DNA from: Hemicordylus capensis
Lineage: Eukaryota; Chordata; Lepidosauria; Squamata; Cordylidae
Assembly: GCF_027244095.1 (NCBI RefSeq)
Contig: NC_069659.1
Span: 149,086,001-149,150,000 of the forward strand
Direction of reading: 5' to 3'
DNA: 64,000 nt
The stretch's first letter is position 1, and every line of letters starts with the position of its first letter. Below the pieces are notes generated by a model, which did no database searches, was not told where the DNA came from, and worked only from the letters and a program-made list of their open reading frames with translations. Shown here one piece after another: positions 46,950 through 59,100 of the stretch. Position numbers and translations under genes: made by a program.

Positions 46950-49040
46950 AGAAGGGCTGGATGTGTAATAAAGAATACTAACAGATTGATCGCAATGTTG
47001 AACGGTTTACCCGATCCGGTGGCTCACTTTCCCCAAGTGGCGGTTTTCACGTGATCCCTAATATATCGTCGTCTCTTCCTTTCTCCCCCTCGCTTTCTAG
47101 TTGAAAAGTAGAGAACGTCTTAGGGCACGTTTATGTGAGGCTCAGAGAGAGCTGGAATTGGCTTGGGAGTGTTTTTGCGTCCTCTGCGTCTGTTTCTAAT
47201 TATACGCAGAACTACCGTAGAGACCCTTTGCCAAAAAGCCAGCCTTTCTCGTTTAGCGCGGCGTGTTGAACCAAGTGTTAGCGCCGCCCCAAGAGCTTTT
47301 CAGGACTATTTAAGGTACTACTTTGCATTATGGAAATCCTACTCTTATTTCTGCTCCAGGACTTGCTTCTGCTGAGGTCACTAAGTTATATTCTGCTTGC
47401 CGTTCGCAAAGAAAAGAAAGGCGACCTTCCCTTTTCTTTATTGCCTCGGGGCTGGAAAACTGCATTTTCCTCTGCAGACTGAGCGCCTTTAGTGCCGTTT
47501 ATACAAAACGTGCAGATGTTTTCCGCTCTGCTCTTAAATACACAGACTTGGTAACAACTACCGATAATTTAAACGCAAATATTATTCTACGACTATACTA
47601 TACATTTACTTGCATGAAAGTTAAAAAAAAAAAGTTTAGGATCGGGGCGCCAAACTCTCCGCGGCTATAGTTGGACCAGGTTATATGACAGCGGGCATTT
47701 CTCAGCATCCTACGGAGAGATGAGCACCGTACAGGAAACCTTAATCCTGTCTGTCGTTTGCTGTACTACACCTGCTTCACAGACACCCACAATATGTAGC
47801 CAATGGTTTCCCTTGAAAGGAGCTGGCAGGCATACAAAGGTCTCGGTTTCCCGAATTGTAAAACCAGATCATATAAACATGATCGAACATTCGGGACTGG
47901 GGCGGGGGGCACCACTCTTACAAATAATGATTTCATATCCTGAGGATTTCTTCCATCAGAGTCTTCAAAAGGAAGATGGATGGACTGATCTATTATTAGG
48001 TTTCATTTAACAGACTGGGGGCAGAGTTCTCTAGATCTGAGGCGGATCTGATGTGTCCTAGGAGATGCTTTCATTTGAGATAGAACCACCACCACCCCCT
48101 CAGAATTTGTTCATTTTGGCTCCAGCAACCCGCGTGTTCTGCTGTCTAGGAAAGATAATCGTTGTAGTTCTGTGCAACAACGAATGAAGGAGACTTCATC
48201 TGTTGCATCTTTTACTAAACATTCATCAGTTGCATACTTTACTATGGCAACTGAATCCCAGTATTTAAGTCAACATCTATATGTCAAATTTTAAATACCT
48301 CTTTTTATTTTGCAATCAGTCTAAGTTACAAGACAAAGGTTAAGTGCACCTTGTGCATCAAAATTTCCTTCTTCCTTCAGCACTTGAGTCCAAGAACATG
48401 CATTTGGAGGAGGGCGCCGTGGAAATCAATCCGACTTTCAAATGCTTGAACTTATGATTTACACTCCACCCTAATTCTGTTTACTTAGAATTTATTTCCG
48501 TGAAAATATAAATTGTGTAAGATTGCAGTGTCAATTCAAGCTCGAATAAATGCACGTTTATTCGGAAATAAGTCATAGAGAGTTCAAATTAGTGTTGTCC
48601 AGAGAGTAATTGTTTTGTTTGGAGAAAAGTTCCTTTGAAATCGGTGGAGGTGTCAAATATGAAAGATCATAGATCATAGATAAAGAAAGATCATCATTCA
48701 GGGATGATCATAACAGTGGTAATTCTTCATAGGAGCAACTAAAACTATCATCTGCCAACACAGGTACCTAAAAACGCATTTCGGTGCAATCACTGTGACT
48801 TGCTCCAAAGTCGAGTGTATAGGATGTGGGATCAGTCAGAGATATACATATATATTGCTGCAGACCCGCAGTCTTGCATTAAACACAGGGAGCTCGTTTA
48901 AAGAAAAACAGACACACCAAAAAGTTGTAAATTATCCTCCCTACAGGTGGCTGGGAAGCGCCAACTCTTTTGTGCGTGACTGTGAGCAAGAGTCGAGTTG
49001 CATTGCCTGACACCCGCCAAACAAGCGTGCCATCGTGTTT

Positions 49041-49458
49041 TCCCCTGGCACGCTGCTTGCTTGGCACTCCCTCAGCGGCTGGGCGCTAACTCTCCCCCCC
49101 CCCTTTCTTTCTCCAAGTGCAACTTTTTGAGGGGGGAGGGGGAGAAAAACGAGCGCGAGAGAGTGAGAAAGAGGGGTTGGGGGAGGGAGAGAAAAAGAAG
49201 GCAAGAGCGCGAGGGCGGTTCCCCGCTGAGCGCCCGGCCTGAATGGGAGCCAATCGCGCTGCCCTGGCCTCTGCCAATCATCGGTCTCCCTCCAATCCCA
49301 CCCGCGCATATTTCCAAACTCTGGTTCCCAACTGCGCCGTTCAAATGTGCCGAGCGCTCTGCCAATCGCTGGAGGCCAGAGCGGGGAGAGGATGGAATGA
49401 GCAGCCGAGTTGGGAAGCGGAGTAGACAAAAGAAGTTAAAGAGCCGCTTAATCGCTCC
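49041..49458 (+). promoter_or_regulatory. ZIC5: ZIC5 promoter with four CCAAT boxes
   Basis: CCAAT occurs on the plus strand at 49250-49254, 49274-49278, 49292-49296 and 49362-49366, all within 210 bp of the ATG. CCAAT boxes are bound by NF-Y. A TATA-like gcgcatatttcc lies near 49304. The region is CpG-rich. The transcription start is not fixed by the sequence. Confidence 0.6.
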
Positions 49459-50767
49459 ATGTTTGGCAAGGCGGCAGTGCTGGTGACGGCGGCGACAGCA
49501 GCGGCGGCGGCGGCGGCGGACAGGGGGAGGAAGGCCACAGCCCCCGCGGGGCCGGCCCAGGCCCGGGCTACCCCCGCGCGGCTGGATGGGCAACTGGGCT
49601 GCGGCGCCATGGAGCCCGCGCTGAGTTGCAAGAGGAGCCCGAGCCTGCGCTTGGCCGACCTGGCCGCCTTGCATGGCGGGGGCAGCAGCGCCACCAGCGG
49701 TGGCAGCTTCCACCACTTGCACCCGGGGGACCTGGGCTCTTCGGATCCGGCCGCTGCCGCCCCCTTCGGGCCCGAGCACGTGGCGGCGGCAACGGGCGCG
49801 CTCAAGCTCAGCCCCGCAGGCCCTGAGGCAACTTTCGCCTCCTCTTCCTCCGCGTCCTCCTCCCAGCCCGCCAGCACCGGAGTTGGCGCCAACAGCGCCG
49901 GGGCACCCCCCTCAGCCAGCCACCCCTACTCGGCGGCAGGCAGGGACCTGGCGCTGAGGCGGGAGCAGGGCGCGCGTGGCGAGCAGCAGCTGCAGCAGCA
50001 CCCGGCGGCCGCCAGCTCGCCCATGTTCATCTCCTCAGCGGGCACCTATGGCGCCGGGGGGGAGCCTCACGCCGCCGTCTTCCCGGGGCTACACGACCAT
50101 CCAGCGGGCCCTCCCGGCGGGCACCACCCCCTCAATGGGCAAATGCGCCTGGGGCTGGCTGTAGCTGCAGCAGCAGCTGCGGCTGCCGAGTTCTACGGCC
50201 GCGTCGAGCCCTTCCGCCCTTCGTCCGCCGCAGCCGCCGCCGCCGCAGCTTCCGAGGCCTCCTACGGCCCTGCGCCGCACGGCTACCCCGTCAACTTAGC
50301 CGCAGCTGCGGCTGCCGCCCTGCAACAGCAGCAACAGCACCACTCTCACCCACCCGCACATGCGCATCCCGCTCCCCCTCCTCCTCCTCACCACCACCAC
50401 CACGCGGGCGCTGCGGCCGCAGCCTTCCTGCGCTACATGCGGCAGCCCATCAAGCAGGAACTGATCTGCAAGTGGATCGAGGCCGAGGCGGCCGGCGGCG
50501 TGCCGCCCTGCTCCAAGACCTACAGCACCATGCACGAGCTGGTCAACCACGTCACGGTGGAGCACGTCGGGGGGCCCGAGCAGAGCAGCCACGTGTGCTT
50601 CTGGGAGGAGTGTCCCCGCCAAGGGAAGCCCTTCAAGGCCAAGTACAAGCTCATCAACCACATCCGAGTGCACACGGGCGAGAAGCCTTTCCCTTGCCCT
50701 TTTCCGGGATGCGGCAAGGTCTTCGCCCGATCCGAGAACCTCAAGATCCACAAGCGAACTCATACAG
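49459..50767 (+). CDS. ZIC5: ZIC5 coding exon 1
   Basis: 1309 bp from the ATG to the donor ACAG|GTGGGT. It encodes the N-terminal region and zinc fingers 1-3 and ends inside the glycine codon of HTG, the same site as in ZIC2. Confidence 0.94.
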
Positions 50768-51848
50768 GTGGGTGGTAGAGCCAAGGCTGGAGTAGGCTCC
50801 TTTCAGCGGCTGCCTGCCTCTCTCCAGCACGCCGTTCTGGGCTATTTCCCCCTCCTCCTTCCTTCCTTCCTCTTTCTCTTACGTACACTCAGACATGTGA
50901 CTTTTGGTTTGAATAAGTAATTTCAGCAGCTCGATCTCTTCTAACCTGCAGCTACTGAGAGTCTCCCTCTATGCATCTGCATCTTGTGCGTGTGTTTGGT
51001 ATAGCCACAGTGATTTCTCTCATAGTGCCAATTTCGATTACCGTCAGAGTAAGCAAGTTTTCTAGGTCCACAGAATTCTTCAGCTAGCATATAAAGGGTG
51101 CTGTGAGTGTCTCGAAACTAAGCATGAAAGCTTTTCAAGGAAAGCGAGAAGACTAAAGAAGCCCCCTCTTAGGGTCATCATGGCCAATCTTCCTTCCCAT
51201 AAGAGCAGACAAAAAGGAAAGGCTTTCCGTTTTCCATCCCCTGTTCAAACTCGTATTTTGTCTCCCCGCGAGACTTCCTGTTGTTTGATGCACTTGTTTG
51301 TTCTTAGCATAAGCGTGTGAGATCTAGGCAAACACCGATTGGAAAAATTGATTTTTGTGGAGTGATAAGAACTGGGTGTGTTACTCTTTTCAAGCGAGGT
51401 CACTATTATTTACTCGATTGTGCTCTAATCCCTGGAGAAGTAATTATGAGTCTGGCCATTTTGTAGGAGTGATGGCAAAGGGCTGCTATTATTGGCTTAA
51501 GTAAAATGTGTGCTTTGACTGAAACGGAAGCTTTATTGCGAACTCCAGCCGCCGAAATTGTGCATTTAAGAACAAGTGGGAATGAAAGCGACACGGGTGT
51601 GCCTCTGTGTGTGAAGGAGGAAAATCCCCATCAGACTGGGTGTCTCAGTGACGTTTTGTTTATGGCGCTGTATCTTTTACAGCTTGGTTTTGATTTGCAA
51701 CTGGCCTTTTGGCTTAGCTTAAAAGGCAGTTGTGATTTATAGTTGTGAGCAGACAGATATTATCCACCGGAGGCTGTTTATAGGGAAGAAGGGCAGCGGA
51801 GGAGGGGGCCTCACCTAATTGTTTTCCTGATTTATTGTGTGTTGTTGC

Positions 51849-51885
<37 letters not shown>

Positions 51886-54800
51886 GACGAGGTGCAAGGC
51901 GTTGTTGAAACGCCAAAGCAAATGGCCCCCGGCGGAAAGAACTATCGATTTTTAGATGGGGAATCTGTCGGACCAAACCCATCTGCTGTGCACTCAGCAC
52001 CCCCCTCCCCGCAGCCCTCTCAGCACCCTGTAGAGCGAGGAGAGGGGGAAGAGTATTTGTCCCGCAGCCAGAGAGTGTGCAGTGCTGGCTGCCTGGGATA
52101 CTTCTTTTCCCCGGCAGTGTAGTGGGGTCTTTCAAGAAGCTCTAACAGAGAGGGTGGTGTTGGCCTCCACTGGTCGAAGGAAAGGTAATCCTGATCCTGC
52201 TGGGAGGGAGAGCGCCTCCTCAGGATTCAACTTGCCCTTAAGCACACGCACACACGATTTTTTTTCAGTTGCAGAACCCTGGTTTGGGGTTGTTGTTTTT
52301 TTCTTCACTGCTGCTTCCACTTGTGGCTGGCTTGCCCATGTTCCAGCTGCCCCCCAAACGACCAGGCTGCTGCTACTGAACAGAGAATCAGGATCGATCC
52401 CTTGAGGTCCAGGCGCCTCCCATTGGGGGAGGCAGTGAGGAGGTTTGCCTTCACACCTATTCACGGAAGTCCGGGTTCTAAAGGATGGGGTGGGACGGAG
52501 CGGAGCAGAAGCAGACCAGTTCCTGTTGTAGACAAAGACCCAGGCCTGGAGATTCGAAGAGGGCCCAACACACATAGACAGAGGAGGACTTCTGTGAGCC
52601 TCGAAAGCTTACTGTGCCTTTTCTGCAACAGAAGTTGTGTAGCGTCAGGGATCAAAAAGCTTCCCAGTCCCGCGCATTCAATGGAGCCTTAGTTTGCACA
52701 AACAGGCCTGGCAGGCAGGCACTTTCAGGACCACGTGCTGGCGTGGAACAGCCAAGTAAGTCTGCGTTTGGCCTCTGCCTTTGCAAAACGTTGTGATTGC
52801 ATGGGCGACTGCGCGCTCGTTTTGGGCCAAGTTTTCCCTCTCCGGCCTGACGCTCTTAAACGCTCATGCAGGCGAGCAGAAAACGAATCAATAAAATCGG
52901 AGAAAGACAAGATGTCAGTAGACTGCGCCCACAATTTCTCCCCTTTAAAGGACACTCTACGTCCACACACAGTTCCCCCGCCCGAGGGGCAAGCGGAGGA
53001 ATAGCTGTGGGTCACTGACCCATAGGTCCGGGGGGAGCCTGGGGGCCGTTTCAAGTTCCCGAACAAGAACATGTGCTTTCTCCTCTGCTTACTCGTTCGC
53101 TCACTTGCTCTCAATTTTCTGTCCTTCACGCCAAGGTTTCCCGTAGTAGTAGTAGTAGTAGTAGTCCTGCAGCCCGGCTCCTGACTGCAATCAACCCATG
53201 CAATCGAAGTGAAGCCTGGATTAATTTATTTTATTTTTAAAAAATTGCTTTGGAAACATCACCTAGTTTGGAGCCATCTCTCTTCCGTGTCAAGAGCCGT
53301 GGCTTTGTTGTCCTTTTGCCCGGCTCCCGATAGGAAAGCGAAGTCGCCTTGAGCTGTGTTTTGTTTTCCTCTAAGGTCTGTCGCAGTAGCCAGCGGCTTC
53401 TCTCTCCATCGATCCCGCGGGTTGTTGGCTCCAGGGCATGTAATGGAGCACGTGGCGTCGCAAAAAGGACCGCTGCTCCCTTCCTAGGAGCAGCTTCCTC
53501 CTGCCTCCGCGAGTGAGATTTTCCGCGGCGAGTCACTGGGCTGCTCCGAGGACCCTTTCTCGGCTGCACATCTCCCGGGTTAAGCGGAGAGCATCTGCAA
53601 ATAGTTAAACTCTGACGCGAACCTTTCGTCAGAGACGAGGAGGCCACCATAAACCCCAGGATAGCGTGGGCATCTCGCTTCGGCTAGCTGGTCTTTGCAG
53701 CCTTTGAATGGCGAAATCCCTTTCCCGAGACCAAAACGGGGCCTGCCTATTCATTCATTCATTCGTTTGTTTTAAAAATAGCAGGGATCGATGTTCAGAA
53801 ACAAATTGGGTCAGCGACTGCAGATTCCGTCTGGACCACACTGCACGTGCAAACGCTGACAATACCCTGTAAAGATAGGGAGAGAAAGACTGAGCCTATT
53901 TACCGCGAGTATTTCTGCCGAAATTATGCGGTTGGGCCTCTTGACCCCTTCAAATACAGCATCTTGGGAGCGAGTCCCACGAAGTTCAATGGGGCTACTG
54001 CCAAGTAAGTAGGCCTGGCAACGAGGGATGCCTCCATCTCTTTATTTTTTGAGTGAGTTGAATCTCTGTGGGTTAATAGCCTACTACAGCAACAGCGCTG
54101 TGCTAATTCAAAAGATGTCTGAGCTAAGATGGTTTTGGAATCGGTATATGCAGACAAATTTTTGCCTTGGAAAAGCAATAAGGAAACGGATGTCAGCAAT
54201 TAAGCGTTTCCCCTTTCTCTAAGAAAGCAATTTAAATATAGAGCCAATTAACGCCGTTTCCAACTGTAAAACCAACTAACAGGGCAATCCGATGCACTCT
54301 TACTTAGAGTAAGCACAGTGTGAGAGTTGATGTTACTTCTGAGCAAATAGAATAGGACTAGACTGTAGTTGCAAGTATCTGGAGTAAGTTCTGGTGAACG
54401 TGGTGCTACTTGCCTCTGTTTAAATATTCTTAAGATCGCGCTGCATGCAATTGCTGATCTAGGTTGTTAACTAGACAAGTTTAAAAGCGGGCCGGAATCG
54501 TGATTTTTTTGTGGGGGGAGGGGGATGCATTGAAAAGATACTGTCTTTCTGTCCCCCACCCCAACCCCTGAAACTTGTGTGGGGTAGTCAGAGTGTGTGG
54601 GAGAATTTCTTTTAATCGTATCCTTTCCCCCTCTTTTTTTCTTTTTGGCTATTTACAATTGTATTGGGTTTCAGAGTTAAAAAATTACAAATAAAAGCAA
54701 TGTATTACAGTAATCAAACCTCAAATCCCTTGCTCCTCTTTCCCTCACCATGACCCTTAAGACGCACTCCTGGTCCCAATTCCTTAACAAAGTGATACTT

Positions 54801-56348
54801 CACCCCACATCCCATACCAAATTGAGGAAAGATAGGAGATGGGGTGGGGGGTGAAGGCCGAAAAGCAATTCCCCACCCCTGCCGTAAGAGGAAACATTTC
54901 CACCGTAAGAGGAAACATTTCCACCGGCCTTCCTTCAAGAACCCTTGGTAAAAGAGTTCTTATAAGGAAAAAGATAGGGCAGTGTAGCAAATCCTAGTAT
55001 TGTTTACACCCTGGAGCCAATGAGGCTTAAAGGTGAGCCAGACCAAAAGGCCCGAAGCTTGTCTTCAGACCCACTGTGCATTCAACCTATTTAAACAGAT
55101 TCTGGCTATAGATTTCCAAGCCTAAACTATCCTCAGGTAAAGAGAACTCACCCTGGCAGCGCACTGCTTGTCTTTATTAGTGCGTGTTGCTCTTGGAATG
55201 GATCGTTGTGTCCCAGTAATGGGCAGGTTGTAAAGCCAAGGATGACAGAGAAGGAGATGCCCCCTCCTTAAGAGTGTGGTCGGCTGAGGTTGTAAAAAAA
55301 AAGAAGGAAGGAAGGAAGAAAAAGCAATGTGTTTAAACAGGTGTTACTTTTATTTTTGAAAAAAGAATAATCTTTTCTTGCAAACCACTGGGAAGGGATT
55401 ATACCAATATGGGTTTGTCTGGAGACAAAGCCATATCCATGTATTGATGTGTAAGCCTCCCTCCCCCTCTTTAATCCATCATTTAAATTTTTTCCTTGGC
55501 AAGAAAAATCTGGGCATGGAGTAAAGAGAGACCTTTGCATTGTCCTGGAGTTGTTTATCTGAAAACCATGCTGTACATACCAGCTCCATCTTTACAGAAT
55601 ATACTTTACCAGTGTGCAATGCATTTTGGAGGCAAACACAAAACTGCCTACTCTCCTTTTGTGTTTCTACAGCCACATGATTTTTTTTTTCCATGCGTGC
55701 TGGAGGGAAGTACTGAGCTGGAGTCAAATTTCTCTGCTGGGGTTTATCTCTGCCTATCCTTTCTAGTTGTTGCTTCTCTCCCCCACCCCATTCCCTCCCC
55801 CACTCATGTGTTTGGTTTGACATGTAAATACAAAGATTTGCGATTTCTTCCTTTCCTTTCATAAGGAGGACCATTATGGATGTTTTTCTCTTTCAGGAGA
55901 GAAGCCTTTTAAATGTGAATTTGATGGCTGCGACAGGAAGTTTGCAAATAGCAGTGACCGAAAGAAACACTCTCATGTCCACACAAGCGACAAGCCATAT
56001 TTCTGCAAAGTCAGAGGTTGTGACAAGTCCTACACGCACCCAAGCTCCTTGCGAAAGCACATGAAGATCCATTGCAAATCTCCACCACCCTCTCCTACTC
56101 TAGGATCTCATGGCTACCAGCCCACGGGGACACCACTCGGTGCCCCCCTGTCCCCTCTCCAGGACTCAGGCAGGGGACGTCCTGCTAACCTTTCTCCTCA
56201 GGTCACCAACCTTAATGAATGGTATGTGTGCCAGGCCAGTGGGGTACCCAACCACCTCCATACACCATCTAGTAATGCCACATCTTCTGAGGAGGAAGAG
56301 GAGGAGGAAGAGACTTATAGGAACTCTGAGCCAAGAACTATTCACTAG
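49459..56348 (+). CDS. ZIC5: Zinc finger protein ZIC5 (two coding exons)
   Basis: A transcription factor of the Zic family, acting in the nucleus in dorsal neural tube and neural crest. The coding exons are 49459-50767 and 55897-56348, giving 586 aa (human long form about 663). It starts MFGKA, close to the human MFLKA start; a second ATG at residue 51 ([19 protein letters not shown]) has the stronger start context and matches the human MEPPLSKRN start. The rest comprises a degenerate ZOC-like motif RDLALRR at residues 162-168, LNGQMRLGL at 225-233, several alanine tracts, a Gln/His/Pro stretch at 289-315 and five zinc fingers. Finger 1 is C337, C351, H364, H369; finger 2 is C380, C385, H401, H405; finger 3 is C413, C418, H431, H435; finger 4 is C443, C448, H461, H465; finger 5 is C473, C478, H491, H495. 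The ZIC5 ending ([14 protein letters not shown], acidic run, SEPRTIH) separates it from ZIC1-4. It lies head to head with ZIC2. Confidence 0.97.
51853..51881. repeat. (AG)n microsatellite
   Basis: About 14 AG units in ZIC5 intron 1. Confidence 0.92.
53143..53164. repeat. (GTA)n microsatellite
   Basis: About seven GTA units in ZIC5 intron 1. Confidence 0.9.
54882..54923. repeat. Two-unit 21-bp tandem repeat
   Basis: The unit ccgtaagaggaaacatttcc plus A occurs twice in direct succession without change, suggesting a recent slippage event. Confidence 0.9.
55897..56348 (+). CDS. ZIC5: ZIC5 coding exon 2
   Basis: 452 bp from acceptor tttcag|gagag to the stop TAG. It encodes zinc fingers 4 and 5 and the whole C terminus. 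Finger 5 has a four-residue cysteine spacing (CKVRGC), unlike the two-residue spacing in ZIC2 (CKMC). Confidence 0.95.
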
Positions 56349-59100
56349 AAATAAGAGGGAGGGGAACTTTGGGGATGGCACACAAACGCCATCTTGGTTA
56401 ACTCGGGACTATTTATTCAGTATATGAAACCCTATGGTGTTTGTACATGTATCTAATTTAATTAAGACATTGGACTTGCCTTTTTAATTAAAAAGAAGAA
56501 AACACATAAGCTGGACTGTAACAGTGATCCAACCTGGATCTTTGCAAGCCGAAGGAAGATGTCAGGGGAGTTGCTCAACCCATTGCTTGATCTTCTAATA
56601 TGTGCACTGCCAGTTTGACAGTTTCCATGCAATAGTTTCCCCAATATAAAACCAGGAAGGAAGGTAATTTATGAATGTAATGTGGAGGTGGAGATGGAGG
56701 TTAATAGGCTTTCTCTATTACAGAAGTGTTCAAGCTTGTCTACCAGTTTTTGAAAGATAAACTGGTATCTTTCTGGTTGTGGCTGTCTGCCCCACAACCA
56801 TCACCTTCAAATCTGCCAGTTGATTTATTGTTGTTTCCAAGTACATACTGTATATGTACAGGAGCATAAAGATAAATTTCACTGCCTTTAAAAGCATACT
56901 TTTTGTCTTTCAGTAAGATCTCATGAATGAATGCCTAATAATAGCTCTTGTGTTGCAATTTTCTTCCCTCTAAAATCAATGACAAAACTCTCCAAGTCTC
57001 AGAGTGCTCCCTGATAGAGCACTCTAGATCAATGCTGCTCATGTTTACATGGAAACTTGGTCCATTGTTTTAAATTGAGCTCACTTCCAAGTAAATATAT
57101 TTGCAGGTCATAACCCTAGTTGTGTAGGATTTCACAAACATGAATATTTTTGTTGAGACTTCACCTTTAGGCAACTGAATACTAAGCACATTTAGTCAGA
57201 AGTAAGATGCATTGATTTGAAAGGACCTTACTTCCAAGAACGTATAATTGGGACTGCAGCCTTAGTGTGTTATTTCAATATTTCTACTTTTAAAAAACCG
57301 CCTCAAGTTCTAATCCTAAAACTGAGGGAATACAAAAACAGCTGCTATGTGACAACACTAATACTATTATTGTTTTAAGCATTCAAGGCACCCTGATCTG
57401 AAAACATTTGTACCATTGATTTTAGTGGAGCTTACCTATGAGTAAATGTTTTAGTAGGACTGCTGCATAGATTTTCCATTTCACAGAGTTAGGCTAAATG
57501 AGTGGATCTACCTTTAAATGATGTATAGCAGAGGCCAGGAATCTAAACACAGTTAGTTGTGGGCCATTCACATTGAATCAGACTAAATGAGATTTATGAG
57601 TAAGCATATTTGGGAATGGAGCCTGGTTGATATTGTTAGGTCAAAAGTGCTGTGAACTTCACAGCCCGTATGTCAAAGTTCCCTTGTTGAGAGTTGTGAT
57701 GCTAGAGTGACACAGACTTTCTCAAAGATAATTATGTTTAACTGATCCAACTTTACACCTGTATGTGTACAAAAGGTTTTATAAATGACTTATATTTTAC
57801 TCCCAGCATCTGAAATCCTGTTTTGTATGCAATGTACCGATGACCAAAGTGTACTGAGGTTTTAAAGAAAAGCAAGTTGTCATAAATGTAAAAATGAGGC
57901 CAGGGAAAATACTGAGTAAATTACCTTTGGCCTAGCTGCCAAGCTATTAAAGAGAGAGGTCATGGAACACTGACAATTTCTGATGTGGATGGTACGACAC
58001 ATTTCACATGCAAAATGCTGGTTCATCATAAACACCCTACAGATAATCTAAAGAGCACTAATTTATCCTCAGAGACCACTGAATAAGTAACTGGTTGCCT
58101 ACCCATTGCCAGAGCTTGTAGAAATGTGTGGGGATTTGTGTGTGTGTCCATGTGCTGTGATAGTAGTCCTGTCATTGTTATAACTTGTATGTGGAAGGAA
58201 GTGATTTATTTTGTACAGTTGAACTAATTTATTTTTTTATTTTATTTTTTAGTCATCATCCTTTTTCTTTTTTTTAAAAGAGTACAGAACACACCAAAGA
58301 ATAATAATATTAATTTTGGTGATAGATTGTCTATGATTCTGCAGTTGTTTGGCGGGCGGGGCGGGGGAGTCATATTTTTCAAGTTACTTGAATGAACAAT
58401 GTAATGTGAAAACATGTTCTTCCTGCATGTCTCCTGTGCAGTGTGATGGTGATTCAATATAGTTTATAGATATATTTGTTTCTTAGTACAGTGCATGGTG
58501 CTGTCCATCTGGAAGCCTTTAAACGTCCTGATCCTATTGTCAAGATAAACAGAAAAAAAGATTCTCCTTTTAATATCTATATCTATAAATATATAAATGA
58601 GAGCTTGAATACAAACCATTTTTAAAAGTTTATTTGATTTGTGTTCCTTTCTTCTTCAAGACCTATTCAAATAATAAGAAAAAAAAATTATAGTGAATTA
58701 CATGGACTTTTAAAGGATAATTTATGCTTTGTTTTAGAAAATTTCTTGCTGGTTTTAAAATAACTATTTAATGTATACATTTTATTTACCCTGTGCCCAC
58801 AAAATAGATTGCACTATCCATTATGACACCCTCATATTTTGTTTAATGTGAAACAAACACTTGCAAGTCAATACATTTACAGGGAAGTAAGTACTTGGTT
58901 ACAATGGACTTACTTTCAAGTACATGTGATTTTCTTTTGGAGCTGCAAGGAGTAGTGTACTGTTTGTCTACTGTGCCATAGCCCAAAGGTGACACACTTC
59001 TCCCCATGATTTTTACAACATACAATACCTCCTTCATATCTGTAAACCTGGTCATAAGAAAGCAAGAATGGTTAAAGTAAAATAAAACAAAAATTCTTTT
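56349..59100 (+). other. ZIC5: ZIC5 3' UTR (probable)
   Basis: AT-rich DNA after the stop. The first canonical AATAAA on the plus strand is at 59081-59086, so the UTR could reach about 59.1 kb. ATTAAA variants (for example 57946-57951) would give shorter forms. Palindromic element relics lie at about 57.05-57.11, 57.18-57.26, 57.40-57.47 and 58.86-58.93 kb. Confidence 0.5.
59081..59086 (+). terminator. ZIC5: Candidate ZIC5 poly(A) signal
   Basis: First canonical AATAAA after the ZIC5 stop codon. Use of it is inferred from position alone. Confidence 0.4.

Larger units (their letters stand above)
38521..49040. other. ZIC2-ZIC5 intergenic region
   Basis: No coding exon is recognised between the divergent genes. 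The region holds microsatellites (listed), eroded palindromic element copies (about 40.24-40.36, 41.56-41.84, 43.44-43.49, 45.42-45.50 and 48.45-48.58 kb) and one Penelope-like tail (44585-44682). Most of the rest is unique. Shared enhancers of the pair would be expected here. Confidence 0.55.
50768..55896 (+). other. ZIC5: ZIC5 intron 1
   Basis: GT-AG intron of about 5.1 kb (donor gtgggt, acceptor ctctttcag). It has an AG microsatellite (about 51853-51881), a GTA run (53143-53164), palindromic element relics near 53.95-54.01 and 54.28-54.37 kb, and a two-unit 21-bp tandem repeat at 54882-54923. No inner gene is seen. Confidence 0.9.

Noticed and set aside
49072-49892. Minus-strand frames of 183 and 235 codons opposite ZIC5 exon 1
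   Set aside because: Antisense shadows of the alanine- and glycine-rich ZIC5 exon, with no domain or splice context.
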